A stretch of DNA of 64,000 bases, from the NCBI GenBank assembly GCA_017417215.1, contig JAFPZP010000066.1, positions 18,814-82,813 on the forward strand, read 5' to 3'. Below, piece by piece: positions 44,479 to 53,241 of the stretch. The DNA is from Candidatus Rifleibacteriota bacterium (GTDB lineage Bacteria > Muiribacteriota > Ozemobacteria > Ozemobacterales > Ozemobacteraceae). Made by a program: the position numbers and the translations under genes. The stretch's first letter is position 1, and every line of letters begins with the position of its first letter. The notes beneath the pieces are model-generated. The model saw nothing but the letters and a program-made list of their open reading frames with translations. It searched no databases and was not told the origin of the DNA.

Positions 44479-44519
44479 TTGTGGTTGGTTTTGTTGAAAT
44501 TTTCGAACCTAATTCAAAG

Positions 44520-45353
44520 ATGAACGAAATAAATGCAGCAACATCCGTGTATGCTTTAATTGGCTATCCGGTAGAACATTCTTTAAGTCCGGCTTTTTGG
44601 AATGCTGCTTTTTCTGCTGTTGGTATAAATGCTGTTTATGTTGCTTTGTCTGTACAACCTAAGGATATTTTTCCTGCATTAGAAGGACTTAAACTTTCTG
44701 GTATTAAAGCTGTTAATGTTACTAGACCTCATAAAAAAGCTGCTGCTGAATATTGTCAGATTTTACATGATTCAGCTAAAGAAACAGGAATTGTTAATAC
44801 AATAAAGTTTTCTTCTAAAACTGAAGGTTGGAATACTGATGCTGTAGGATTTTTGAATATATTAAAAAAACACTCTTTAAAAATTTCTACTGCTTTGGTA
44901 CTTGGTGATGGGGCTTCGTCTAAATCTGTTATTTGGGCTTTAAAGAAACATGGAGTTTTAAACATAAAACAGATTGCAAGAAAAATAACCTCTGAAAACG
45001 AACAAATAAAGCAAAATAAAGAAGAAAAAAAATTTTTTTTAGAAAAATTATCGTGGAATAATAAAAATTTTACCAATAGTATTCAAGAATCTGATATAAT
45101 CATAAATACTACTCCGTTAGGTTGGAGGGAAGAAGATGACATTCCGGGGTTAAAAGACTCTTTGAATGTAGAAAAAAGCTTTGTAGATTTGAATTATTCT
45201 AAAAAGTCTAAAATTCTCTCTATAGCCAGAGAAAAATGTGGGTTAGTAATAGATGGTCGAGAATTATTATACGAACAGGGACTAGAGGCTTTTAAAGTTC
45301 TCATGAATTATGCCCCACCTGCCGAAGTAATTAAGAATAGAATATTTGACTAA
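44520..45353 (+). CDS. aroE: Shikimate dehydrogenase
   Basis: AroE reduces 3-dehydroshikimate with NADPH. ATG 44520 is chosen over 44463 because the latter lies in a terminator hairpin and the protein then starts as usual just before ALIGYPVEHSLSPAFWNAAF. The 277-residue enzyme has the catalytic lysine in NVTRPHKK, NTDAVGF, the nucleotide loop LVLGDGASSKSV, FVDLNYSKKSKIL and EQGLEAFKV. The ribosome site is weak. pilB follows after 56 bp. Confidence 0.92.
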   Translation: MNEINAATSVYALIGYPVEHSLSPAFWNAAFSAVGINAVYVALSVQPKDIFPALEGLKLSGIKAVNVTRPHKKAAAEYCQILHDSAKETGIVNTIKFSSKTEGWNTDAVGFLNILKKHSLKISTALVLGDGASSKSVIWALKKHGVLNIKQIARKITSENEQIKQNKEEKKFFLEKLSWNNKNFTNSIQESDIIINTTPLGWREEDDIPGLKDSLNVEKSFVDLNYSKKSKILSIAREKCGLVIDGRELLYEQGLEAFKVLMNYAPPAEVIKNRIFD

Positions 45354-45409
45354 CTATGCTATGAATTGTAGAATTATTTCATTAAAGAAATAAGGAAGGA
45401 ATTGCGGAT

Positions 45410-47290
45410 ATGAATCAACCTTTACCGCCTGGGCCTCCTGTTAAACCAGTCGCAGGAATGCCAGGGGCTCCTACAGCTGTTAAACCAGGTGCAGGAATGC
45501 CAATGGCCCCAACTGCTGCTAGACCTGGTGCGCCTGCACCAAAATCTCAAGCATCTACTTCAATTCTTTCCAAGAAAATGCGTCTTGGTGACTCTCTTAT
45601 TGCAGAGGGTTTGATTAACGAAGAACAGTTACAACAAGCCCTGGCTTTACAAAAGAAGAGTGGTAAGCGTCTTGGTGCAGTTCTTGTAGAAATGCATCTT
45701 GTTACTGAACAAGATATTGTTCAAATTCTTTCAAAACAGCTTAGAATACCTTTTATAGATCTTTCTAACTATTTGATTGACCCTGTTATTGCTAAGTTAA
45801 TTCCGGAACATATTGCTAGACGCCATATGCTTATTCCTATTAACAAGGTTAGTAACAAGCTTACTGTAGCAATGGTTGACCCGTTGAATATTATCGCTAT
45901 AGATGATATTCAGTTGATGACGGGTTTAATGGTAAAACCAGTTGTTGCAACAAATACAGATATCAATAAGGCTCTTCAAGATGCATACGGTGCCAGTGCT
46001 CAGCAAGACAAACTTATGGATGACTTGCAAGACATTGGTAATGCTGATGAAGACGGCGGAGATCTTGACCAGCTTGGTGAATTGGGTGAAAACGACGCAC
46101 CAATCATCCGTCTGTGTAACCTTGTTATTTCACAAGCAGTTCAAAATGGTGTATCAGATATCCATATAGAACCATTCGAAAAAGAACTTCGTATCAGATA
46201 CCGCCAAGACGGTGCTTTACATGTAGCAATGTCACCGCCAAAGAAAGCTACCGCTGCTATTACATCACGTATTAAGATCATGTCGTCTTTGAATATCGCA
46301 GAAAAGCGTTTGCCTCAAGACGGTCGTATTAAGATTAAAGTTCTTAACCGTATGATCGACCTTCGTGTTTCTGTTCTCCCTGTTATTTGGGGTGAAAAGA
46401 TAGTTATGCGTATCTTGGACCAGACTTCATTGAAGGTTAACCTCGAAGACCTTGGTTTCGAACCTAAGACTCTTGAACGCTTTAAGACAGGTATTGATGC
46501 TCCATACGGAATCATCTTGGTTACTGGGCCTACTGGTTCTGGTAAAACAACAACACTTTATTCTGCATTAACATCTGTTAACTCAATAGACACTAACGTT
46601 ATGACTGCAGAAGACCCGGTTGAATACATGCTTCACGGTGTTAACCAGGTTCAGTGTAAACCAGAAATCGGCTTAACATTTGCTGCGGCTCTGCGTTCTT
46701 TCTTGAGACAAGACCCTGACGTAATCATGGTTGGAGAAATTCGTGACTTTGAAACAGCAGAAATCGCTATTAAGGCATCAATGACAGGCCACTTGGTTCT
46801 TTCAACACTCCATACAAACGACGCTCCTGGTACTATTGGTCGTATCGTTAATATGGGTATTGAACCTTTCATGGTTACTACTTCAGTTATTCTTGTTCAG
46901 GCTCAGCGTCTTGTTCGTAAGATATGTAAAGACTGTAAATACGAAATTAAACCAAGAGCTGAACAGATTAGCCAGTTTGGTATCACTCCAGAATTGCTTA
47001 GACGTCTAGACTTGCCGCATATTAATGAACGTAATATGATGTTCTATAAAGGTAAAGGCTGTGAATCATGCAATAACAACGGAACCAAAGGACGTGTTGG
47101 TATTTACGAAGTTATGATGATGTCAGAACGTTTAAGAGATATCATTCTTAACGGTGGATCTACAGACGATATCAGACGTCAGGCTATTGAAGAAGGCATG
47201 TTGTCTTTGCGTGAATCAGCTTTGCGTAAAGCTTTGACTGGTGTTACAACATTGGAAGAAGTTGTTCGTGTTACTATGGGCGACCACTAA
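45410..47290 (+). CDS. pilB: Type IV pilus assembly ATPase PilB (GspE family)
   Basis: PilB is the hexameric motor that drives pilus extension. The 626-residue protein has a Pro/Ala-rich N-terminal tail (about 1-50), the MshEN/T2SSE_N domain (LGDSLIAEGLINEEQL), Walker A near 373 (GPTGSGKTTT), and Walker B near 435 (DPDVIMVGEIRD). The zinc tetrad C506, C509, C551 and C554 is intact. AGGAAGG precedes the ATG. pilT, a pilin and a PilD-like gene follow in the same direction; pilC is absent here. Confidence 0.95.
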   Translation: MNQPLPPGPPVKPVAGMPGAPTAVKPGAGMPMAPTAARPGAPAPKSQASTSILSKKMRLGDSLIAEGLINEEQLQQALALQKKSGKRLGAVLVEMHLVTEQDIVQILSKQLRIPFIDLSNYLIDPVIAKLIPEHIARRHMLIPINKVSNKLTVAMVDPLNIIAIDDIQLMTGLMVKPVVATNTDINKALQDAYGASAQQDKLMDDLQDIGNADEDGGDLDQLGELGENDAPIIRLCNLVISQAVQNGVSDIHIEPFEKELRIRYRQDGALHVAMSPPKKATAAITSRIKIMSSLNIAEKRLPQDGRIKIKVLNRMIDLRVSVLPVIWGEKIVMRILDQTSLKVNLEDLGFEPKTLERFKTGIDAPYGIILVTGPTGSGKTTTLYSALTSVNSIDTNVMTAEDPVEYMLHGVNQVQCKPEIGLTFAAALRSFLRQDPDVIMVGEIRDFETAEIAIKASMTGHLVLSTLHTNDAPGTIGRIVNMGIEPFMVTTSVILVQAQRLVRKICKDCKYEIKPRAEQISQFGITPELLRRLDLPHINERNMMFYKGKGCESCNNNGTKGRVGIYEVMMMSERLRDIILNGGSTDDIRRQAIEEGMLSLRESALRKALTGVTTLEEVVRVTMGDH

Positions 47291-47340
47291 TATTAATTAC
47301 TAGCACAGAAAGTGCTAATCAATAATTAATATTTATAATT

Positions 47341-47390
47341 AAAAATTAGGAATTAAAAGACAAAAATTTGCTTTTAATTCCTAATTTTTT
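47341..47390 (+). terminator. Long-stem terminator after pilB
   Basis: A 19-bp perfect stem (47341-47359 with 47371-47389) around acaaaaatttg, ending in T-run. It separates pilB from pilT; a smaller tagcac/gtgcta hairpin lies just before it. Confidence 0.85.
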
Positions 47391-47438
47391 AATATAAAAT
47401 GATTCTTATGACTCATACTCTTTTAAGGAGAACAATAA

Positions 47439-48500
47439 ATGTTTGTTCTTAATGATCTTTTGAATCTTGTTATAGAAAACGGCGCATCAGATTTGCATCT
47501 TACAGTTGGAACCCCACCTGTTATACGTGTTGACGGTGATCTTATACAGACAGACCTTGATGTTTTGACACCGATGGATACTAGATCTTTGATTTATAAT
47601 ATGCTTACTGCTGAACAGCAGAAGGAATTCGAAGAAAATATGGAACTGGACCTTTCTTATTCTGTCCATGGTTTTGGTAGATTCCGTGTTAATGTTTATA
47701 AACAAAGAGGTTGTATCGGAGCTGCTTTCCGTATTATTCCAACAAAGATACCGACTCTAGAAGAGTTGAGACTTCCAGAAAAATTACGTGATTTTACTAG
47801 ATTACGCAAAGGTCTGGTTCTTTTTACTGGTCCAACTGGTTCAGGAAAATCAACTTCTTTGGCTTGCTTGATAAATATAATCAACGAAACTCGTCGATGC
47901 CATATAATGACTATCGAAGACCCTATTGAATATTTGCATTATCATAAACGTTCAATAGTTAATCAGCGTGAGCTTCATATAGATACTAAGTCTTTTGATG
48001 AAGCACTTAGACGTGTATTGCGTGAAGACCCGGACGTTATACTCGTAGGCGAAATGCGTGACCTTGAAACTGTTGCGGCAGCTTGTACTATGGCTGAAAC
48101 TGGTCACTTGGTATTCGGAACATTGCATACTACAGACGCTGCTCAGACTATCAACCGTATCATAGATATGTTCCCACCTCATCAGCAGGGGCAGATAAGA
48201 TCTCAGCTTTCATTCGTTCTCAGAGCAGTTGTTGCTCAGCAGTTGTTGCCGGTAGCTAGTGGCAAAGGCCGTGTTGTAAGTAATGAAATACTTATTGGTA
48301 ATCCTGCTGTTGCTAACTGTATAAGAGAACAAAAAGTTTCTGGTCTTTATACTGTTATGCAGACAAGTCATGAAGAAGGTATGATGACTTTTGAAATGTC
48401 TTTGAGAGATTTATATCTGCGTGGTGATATTACTCTTGAAGAAGCAATGGTTCATACTATGCATCCAAAAGAATTGGAAAGAATGCTCAAATCAGCCTAA
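47439..48500 (+). CDS. pilT: Type IV pilus retraction ATPase PilT
   Basis: PilT powers pilus retraction and twitching. The 353-residue protein starts FVLNDLLNLVIENGASDLHLTVG. It has Walker A at about G131 (FTGPTGSGKSTSLA), DPDVILVGEMRD, GHLVFGTLHTTDAAQT, and the C-terminal helix motif ANCIREQK, the PilT-specific AIRNLIRE equivalent. AAGGAG precedes the ATG. It is separated from pilB by a strong terminator, so it may be transcribed on its own. Confidence 0.95.
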   Translation: MFVLNDLLNLVIENGASDLHLTVGTPPVIRVDGDLIQTDLDVLTPMDTRSLIYNMLTAEQQKEFEENMELDLSYSVHGFGRFRVNVYKQRGCIGAAFRIIPTKIPTLEELRLPEKLRDFTRLRKGLVLFTGPTGSGKSTSLACLINIINETRRCHIMTIEDPIEYLHYHKRSIVNQRELHIDTKSFDEALRRVLREDPDVILVGEMRDLETVAAACTMAETGHLVFGTLHTTDAAQTINRIIDMFPPHQQGQIRSQLSFVLRAVVAQQLLPVASGKGRVVSNEILIGNPAVANCIREQKVSGLYTVMQTSHEEGMMTFEMSLRDLYLRGDITLEEAMVHTMHPKELERMLKSA

Positions 48501-48535
48501 TTTAAAAATTGTGTACATAATTTTTATTTTACCCC

Positions 48536-48564
48536 TTGACATAAAATTGAAATTTATATATATT
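48536..48564 (+). promoter_or_regulatory. Sigma-70 promoter for the pilin gene
   Basis: TTGACA (48536-48541), 17 bp, TATATT (48559-48564), 58 bp before the pilin ATG, which has AAGGAG in front. Confidence 0.8.
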
Positions 48565-48621
48565 TAAAGTGTCCGAAGTTTTAAATTATTATTTATTATT
48601 TATTATTAAAGGAGTCCTGTT

Positions 48622-48987
48622 ATGAAGAATCGTAAAGGTTTCACTCTCATTGAACTCATGATCGTTATCGCTATCATCGGTATTCTCGCTGCAATGGCAA
48701 TCCCGAACTTCAGAAAAGCTCGTGAAGCTGCACGTCAGAAGGCCTGCTACTCTAACATCCGTGTTATCCTTGGCGCATTGGAAATGTATAATATGGACCA
48801 CAGCCAGATGCATGATTCATTAGCAGACGCTGATTGTACTACTGGTTATTTGGTTACCGATGGTTATTTGAAGACTGCTGTAACTAAACCAGAAACTGGT
48901 TGTTCTTATAGTGGTAGCAACTTGACTGGTAATGGTTTAATTTCTTGTGCTGTTCATGGTACTATTGAAGAAAATAAAACTAACTAA
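48622..48987 (+). CDS. Type IV major pilin-like protein
   Basis: The 121-residue prepilin has the class III/IVa leader MKNRKG followed by FTLIELMIVIAIIGILAAMA; cleavage is after G6 and Glu at mature position 5 is present. The C-terminal globular domain is short and has four Cys (YSNIRV after one, TDC, GCSY, SCAVHG), giving possible disulfides. The N-terminal codons use C-ending triplets more than nearby genes, consistent with high expression. Its own promoter and terminator support monocistronic, strong expression. Confidence 0.92.
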   Translation: MKNRKGFTLIELMIVIAIIGILAAMAIPNFRKAREAARQKACYSNIRVILGALEMYNMDHSQMHDSLADADCTTGYLVTDGYLKTAVTKPETGCSYSGSNLTGNGLISCAVHGTIEENKTN

Positions 48988-49003
48988 TTTAAGTTAAAAA
49001 AAG

Positions 49004-49033
49004 GAGCAACCGTAAGGTTGCTCTTTTTTTTTT
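49004..49033 (+). terminator. Intrinsic terminator after the pilin gene
   Basis: gagcaacc-gtaa-ggttgctc (49004-49023) followed by ten T. Confidence 0.94.
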
Positions 49034-49095
49034 GCTAAAATTATTATACAATTTATTTTTGTATAAATTATATAATTTAAGGATTAATCGTTTTA

Positions 49096-49857
49096 ATGTT
49101 ATATACAGAATCAATGCATTGGTTTTTTACTGTTTTCTTCTTTATTTTTGGCAGTTTATTAGGCAGTTTTAGCAATGTTGTTGTTTTGCGTATGGCGATT
49201 AATCGTTCTGTTATTTTCCCACCTTCAGCTTGTCCAAAATGTAATCATCAATTACATGCTATAGATCTTTTTCCTATTTTTAGTTGGTTGTTTTTAAGAG
49301 GAAAGTGCAGATATTGTAAAGCTCCGATTTCTGTTCAGTATCCTTTAGTTGAATCATTTATGGCTATAATAATTTGCCTTTCTTTCTTCAAAACGGGGCT
49401 AGGTTTAAAATTTATATGTTTATCATCAGGAATGGCAATTTGGTTTGTTGTAAGCACAATATTCATCCGAGGTGAAGTTTTAAAACATCAGCCTTTTATC
49501 TGGGCTATTATTTATTCTGTTGCCTTAAAGTATTTTTTAGCAGATGAAAATATTTTTAATATGAATTTTTTGCTTATTGCTGGGCTTTCAATTTTAGTTG
49601 GATTAATTGCAAGTATAAAAAATACTAAAGTTGAATTTACCAGATGGTTGTGTTTAGCTTTTTTACCTTTTTTATATTTACCCTTTTCATTATACCCATA
49701 TATTGCAGCAATATCTTTGTTGTTAGCTTCTTTTAATTTTTCTAAAACTAATAGTATTAAGGCAAGATGGGTTTTCTACGTTCTTCAGTTAGGTGGTATT
49801 TTACTAAATATATATCTTACAAAAACAGTTTTGGCTTTTATTGAATATGTTGGGTAA
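49096..49857 (+). CDS. Prepilin peptidase-like protein lacking catalytic aspartates
   Basis: The 253-residue polytopic protein opens with the PilD N-terminal domain: FGSLLGSFSNVVVLR, the zinc tetrad C46/C49 and C71/C74 (SACPKC, GKCRYC), and YPLVES. The following membrane part has no counterpart of the two aspartates of A24 peptidases. Where the first is expected the sequence reads FIRGEVLKH, and where GxGD is expected it reads IASIKNTKVEF. It is therefore probably not an active peptidase as read, though it sits in the pilus cluster. A separate PilD may be elsewhere. Confidence 0.75.
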   Translation: MLYTESMHWFFTVFFFIFGSLLGSFSNVVVLRMAINRSVIFPPSACPKCNHQLHAIDLFPIFSWLFLRGKCRYCKAPISVQYPLVESFMAIIICLSFFKTGLGLKFICLSSGMAIWFVVSTIFIRGEVLKHQPFIWAIIYSVALKYFLADENIFNMNFLLIAGLSILVGLIASIKNTKVEFTRWLCLAFLPFLYLPFSLYPYIAAISLLLASFNFSKTNSIKARWVFYVLQLGGILLNIYLTKTVLAFIEYVG

Positions 49858-49878
49858 GATTTATATCGAAAAATAAAA

Positions 49879-51219
49879 TCAAGCTATATGGCGAATATAA
49901 TAATCGGCTTCTTTTGCAAAGTCGCTGTCAGGCAATAAGTCTTTAATTCTTCTGAATCTTTCCAAACTTGTGGGAACGTTAAATTTTCTTTCTAATTCAC
50001 CTAACCTAAGAAGAATTTCAGGGGTTTCTTTACCGTAATAAACAGTTTTATTTAAATTATCCATTTCATCTGTTTCTCTGTCTATTTCCCTGTAAATTTT
50101 GGCTAAATTATAATAAGCTTCAGCATTCTTTTCATTTAGCATGAGAATGCGTTGATATTCTTCAATAGCTTCTTTATATAGATGTTTTGCAGCATATAGT
50201 TCTGCTAAAACTTTATGAGCTTCAAGATGACCGGGTTGAACTCTAAAAACTTTATTTAGAGTTTTTTCGGCTTTATCAAAATTATTGGTTTTTATTTGAG
50301 CAAAAGCTAGTTTTAACCAGAATTCAGCTCTTGTTGGGGCTAGAATTGTGAGGTCGAAATATACTTCGGCAGCCATATCGTATTCTTGGGCTTCTTCGTA
50401 GAATTCACCTAATGCTTTGCGATAAGAAATATTAGTATTATCTAATTGAATTAGCTTTTCCATTGCGACAATAGCCTGGTCATAATCATTTCTTTTTGAA
50501 TAGCACTGAGCCATTAGATATAAAGAACGATTTGCTAATTCTGGGTTTCTGGAAGAGATTCTAAAATGGTTAATTGCGGCAGCATATTTTTTCTGTCTGA
50601 AAAAGCAGCTAGCCAGATTAAAATGTGCATCGAAAGCGCTTGGATTATTATTTAATATTTCTAAAAAGCATTTATTGGCTTCAGTGAACTTTTCTTGTTT
50701 CATGAAGATTAAGCCTTTAGAAAAGTGAGCGGTTTCTTGTTTTGGATTATTGGCAAGAATAATATCGTATTGAGTTAAGGCACCGTTAAAATCGCCATAT
50801 TTTCTTAGTTGTTCAGCAAGAGTAAGACGTATATTGCAATTATCTGGAGCGGCATTGGCTGCAAGCATCATAAAAGAAATCTGTTTGTTTATATTTCCCA
50901 TTTTTTCATATAAACTAGCAGAAGTTAGAAAAGCTTGAACCATACCTGGTTTTATTGCTAGAGCTTGTTCAAGTTCTATTTCAGCGTCATCATATTTAGA
51001 GTCTTTTATAAGGCAGACTGCGTATTCAACCATAATTTCAGCATCATTAGGAGAGTTTTTAAGATATTTCTTGAAAACTTTTTCTGCTTCGCTGAAATTA
51101 TTGTTTTTTAAATATAATCTTGCTAAACGCAACAAAAGCTTCAGATCCGCGGGGGTCTGAATCGTTTGCTGTTTTAACTGGCCAAGCAGCCCTGTTAGAA
51201 CTTGTGGGCTATTTAACAT
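49879..51219 (-). CDS. TPR-repeat protein
   Basis: The 446-residue protein consists almost wholly of tetratricopeptide repeats, about eleven in a row. Examples are LARLYLKNNNFSEAEKVFKKYL, LASCFFRQKKYAAAINHF and LAKIYREIDRETDEMDNL. No signal peptide or membrane segment is visible, so it is likely a cytoplasmic scaffold. It lies after rpe with a repeat-bearing 91-bp gap. Convergent with the PilD-like gene; a pilus role is possible but not shown. Confidence 0.82.
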   Translation of the reverse strand: MLNSPQVLTGLLGQLKQQTIQTPADLKLLLRLARLYLKNNNFSEAEKVFKKYLKNSPNDAEIMVEYAVCLIKDSKYDDAEIELEQALAIKPGMVQAFLTSASLYEKMGNINKQISFMMLAANAAPDNCNIRLTLAEQLRKYGDFNGALTQYDIILANNPKQETAHFSKGLIFMKQEKFTEANKCFLEILNNNPSAFDAHFNLASCFFRQKKYAAAINHFRISSRNPELANRSLYLMAQCYSKRNDYDQAIVAMEKLIQLDNTNISYRKALGEFYEEAQEYDMAAEVYFDLTILAPTRAEFWLKLAFAQIKTNNFDKAEKTLNKVFRVQPGHLEAHKVLAELYAAKHLYKEAIEEYQRILMLNEKNAEAYYNLAKIYREIDRETDEMDNLNKTVYYGKETPEILLRLGELERKFNVPTSLERFRRIKDLLPDSDFAKEADYYIRHIA

Positions 51220-51258
51220 TCCTTTTTGCCTTTGTTTAAGATATAAGATATAAGATTG

Positions 51259-51299
51259 AAGATAGAAGATTGAAGAAAGATTCTTTTATCTTCTATCTT
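51259..51299. repeat. 12-bp inverted repeat within an agat-type simple repeat
   Basis: aagatagaagat (51259-51270) and atcttctatctt (51288-51299) pair perfectly. It is part of a degenerate agatataagat tract (from about 51236) also seen near 1878, 55606 and 61079. It may act as a weak terminator for rpe. Confidence 0.6.
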
Positions 51300-51310
51300 T
51301 TAACTTTAAT

Positions 51311-51967
51311 CTAAAGATTATGAATTTTCTCAACTAATGATTTTTTGTCATTAGCTTTGAAAAATGCTGAACCCATAACTAATATATCGGCACCTGCCTC
51401 TAAAATCTTTTGTGCATTTTCTGCATTAACACCGCCGTCAACTTCAATTTGGGTTTTCAAACCTTTATTATCAATCATTTTCCTAAGAGTTTTAATTTTT
51501 TCAAGAACAGGTTCTATAAATTTTTGTCCACCAAAACCGGGGTTAACGGTCATAACTAAAACTTGGTCGCATTGTTCTAGAACATATTCTACTTCTGAAG
51601 CTGAAGTCTGAGGATTCAAGGTAATTCCAGATGCCATACCTTTTTCTTTGATGGCAGATAAATATCTATGAGCATGTTTACAGGCTTCTATATGAAAAGT
51701 CAGTCTGTCTGCTCCGGCATCTTTATAAGCATCTATCCAGCGTTCAGGTTCTTCTATCATAAGATGAACGTCAAAAACCATGTCACTATGAGGTCTGAAC
51801 ATTTTAATTACTGGCGGACCAAAAGTGAGGTTTGGAACAAAATGACCATCCATTACATCGACATGAACCCAGTCTGCTCCAGAGTTTTTAATGGATTTTA
51901 GTTCTTCGCCCATTTTAGAAAAATCGGCTGATAATATAGAGGGTGCTATAATTGCTTTTGATTTCAT
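51311..51967 (-). CDS. rpe: Ribulose-phosphate 3-epimerase
   Basis: Rpe interconverts ribulose 5-phosphate and xylulose 5-phosphate. The 218-residue barrel has IAPSILSADFSKM, the catalytic Asp and metal His in VHVDVMDGHFVPNLTFGP, DVHLMIEEPE, TVNPGFGGQKF and IEVDGGVN with the second catalytic Asp. It is the last clear member of an rlmN-PASTA-pseudokinase-rpe unit; the same order surrounds prkC in Firmicutes. Confidence 0.96.
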   Translation of the reverse strand: MKSKAIIAPSILSADFSKMGEELKSIKNSGADWVHVDVMDGHFVPNLTFGPPVIKMFRPHSDMVFDVHLMIEEPERWIDAYKDAGADRLTFHIEACKHAHRYLSAIKEKGMASGITLNPQTSASEVEYVLEQCDQVLVMTVNPGFGGQKFIEPVLEKIKTLRKMIDNKGLKTQIEVDGGVNAENAQKILEAGADILVMGSAFFKANDKKSLVEKIHNL

Positions 51968-51986
51968 ATAGATATTTACCTAGTTT

Positions 51987-53219
51987 TTACCAAAAAAGAA
52001 TAAGAATAACCATTACCACTAATATAAGACCAATAATAACAACAGGGCTTTTCATGAAACTGCGTTCATCTGCCCATTCGCTGGATTTCCCAGTTGTTTT
52101 AGTGTTTTTTATAAGTTTTAATTGAGGAGTGGTTTTGGATTGTTTTATTTGAAGATTGTTATTTTCTTCATCAGATAATTCGTTATTATTTAAGGATAAT
52201 GCCAAGTTCCCTTCGGTACCGGCTTCTTCTGCATACCCTTGCTGCTGGGTGGTAGTTTTTGTTGAACCGATAGTTTTTAGAGCTGCTTTTGCTGTCAGCA
52301 CATTAGCTTTTGTGGGCTTTGGTTCATTTGAGCCAGCAGTTATGATAGTGGAGGTAGTGTTGATCTTGTTATTAAGAACATCAACAATATGGGAAGCCAT
52401 AGACATTTGTCGAGAAACTTTGTTTTTGATAACAGTCTGTCTGAAATCACCTGCTAAATCAGCAATAGCTTTCAAGAACTCTTCATAGCTGTTGAAACGC
52501 AGATTCATTTCTCTGGTCAGAGTTTTTCTTATGAAATCAACTATTTTTCTTTGTTGAGAAGGTTCGAGTTCTGGGTGTCTTATACGCAATTCTTTTTCAA
52601 GGTTCATATCCCATAGTTCATGTAACCCACCAATTTTTCTTATAGGTGATTTACCTGCAAGAAGTTCATATAGGGCTGTTCCTAAGAAATATAAATCTGC
52701 TTGTATTCCTGCGTTTTCGTTACGTTTTACCGGATTAGAGGTAATTAGCTTCAAGCGTGGAAGTGTAAAGGATAGGACGGTAATATGACCGTCCTTTTTT
52801 CTGATAACATTGGACAAATTAATATTTCTGTTATCAATCTTATGATCTGCGGCACATTGAAGTACTGCAGCGAGATCCTGTATGATTTTAACAGAGTCTG
52901 GCAAGGATAAAACTTCGTTTTTCATAACTAAGTTTAATTCGGTTCCTTGTATAAGTGGCGAAACTACATAGGGACGATCTTCAAATACATCTAAGTCAAG
53001 AACTTCAGCAATATTAGGGTGAGAAAGGCTTGCGAAATTTTTGATTTCTTCGCTGAAAAACTTAACTCTTTCAGCATTAACAGCCATTTCTTCCTTCATA
53101 AGTTTCAGAACTACAGTTTGTCCTGTTGCAGCTTCAATTGCTGTGAAAATCTCATACATATGACTTTCAGAGAAAACTGATTCTATTTTGTATTTATCGT
53201 TTATTATTTCGCCTATCAT
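51987..53219 (-). CDS. PrkC-like pseudokinase with C-terminal membrane anchor
   Basis: ATG 53219 has GGAGG directly upstream and starts as PrkC does (GEIINDKYKIESVF). The 410-residue protein keeps the kinase fold: K39 in VVLKLMKEE, LSHPNIAEVLDL, and the helix-F motif ADLYFLGTALYELLAGKSPI. It has lost the catalytic residues: the Gly loop reads SESHMYEI, HRD reads NRN (130-132), and DFG reads SFT (150-152). A Ser/Thr/Lys-rich linker and one helix (about 391-409) end it. It is likely a binding or scaffolding pseudokinase working with the PASTA protein encoded upstream. Confidence 0.82.
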   Translation of the reverse strand: MIGEIINDKYKIESVFSESHMYEIFTAIEAATGQTVVLKLMKEEMAVNAERVKFFSEEIKNFASLSHPNIAEVLDLDVFEDRPYVVSPLIQGTELNLVMKNEVLSLPDSVKIIQDLAAVLQCAADHKIDNRNINLSNVIRKKDGHITVLSFTLPRLKLITSNPVKRNENAGIQADLYFLGTALYELLAGKSPIRKIGGLHELWDMNLEKELRIRHPELEPSQQRKIVDFIRKTLTREMNLRFNSYEEFLKAIADLAGDFRQTVIKNKVSRQMSMASHIVDVLNNKINTTSTIITAGSNEPKPTKANVLTAKAALKTIGSTKTTTQQQGYAEEAGTEGNLALSLNNNELSDEENNNLQIKQSKTTPQLKLIKNTKTTGKSSEWADERSFMKSPVVIIGLILVVMVILILFW

Positions 53220-53241
53220 ATTTACCTCCAGACTCTGTTTA

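Noticed and set aside
44463..44519. Upstream ATG as the aroE start
   Set aside because: It lies in a terminator-like hairpin, has no ribosome site, and adds residues absent from the usual AroE N-terminus.
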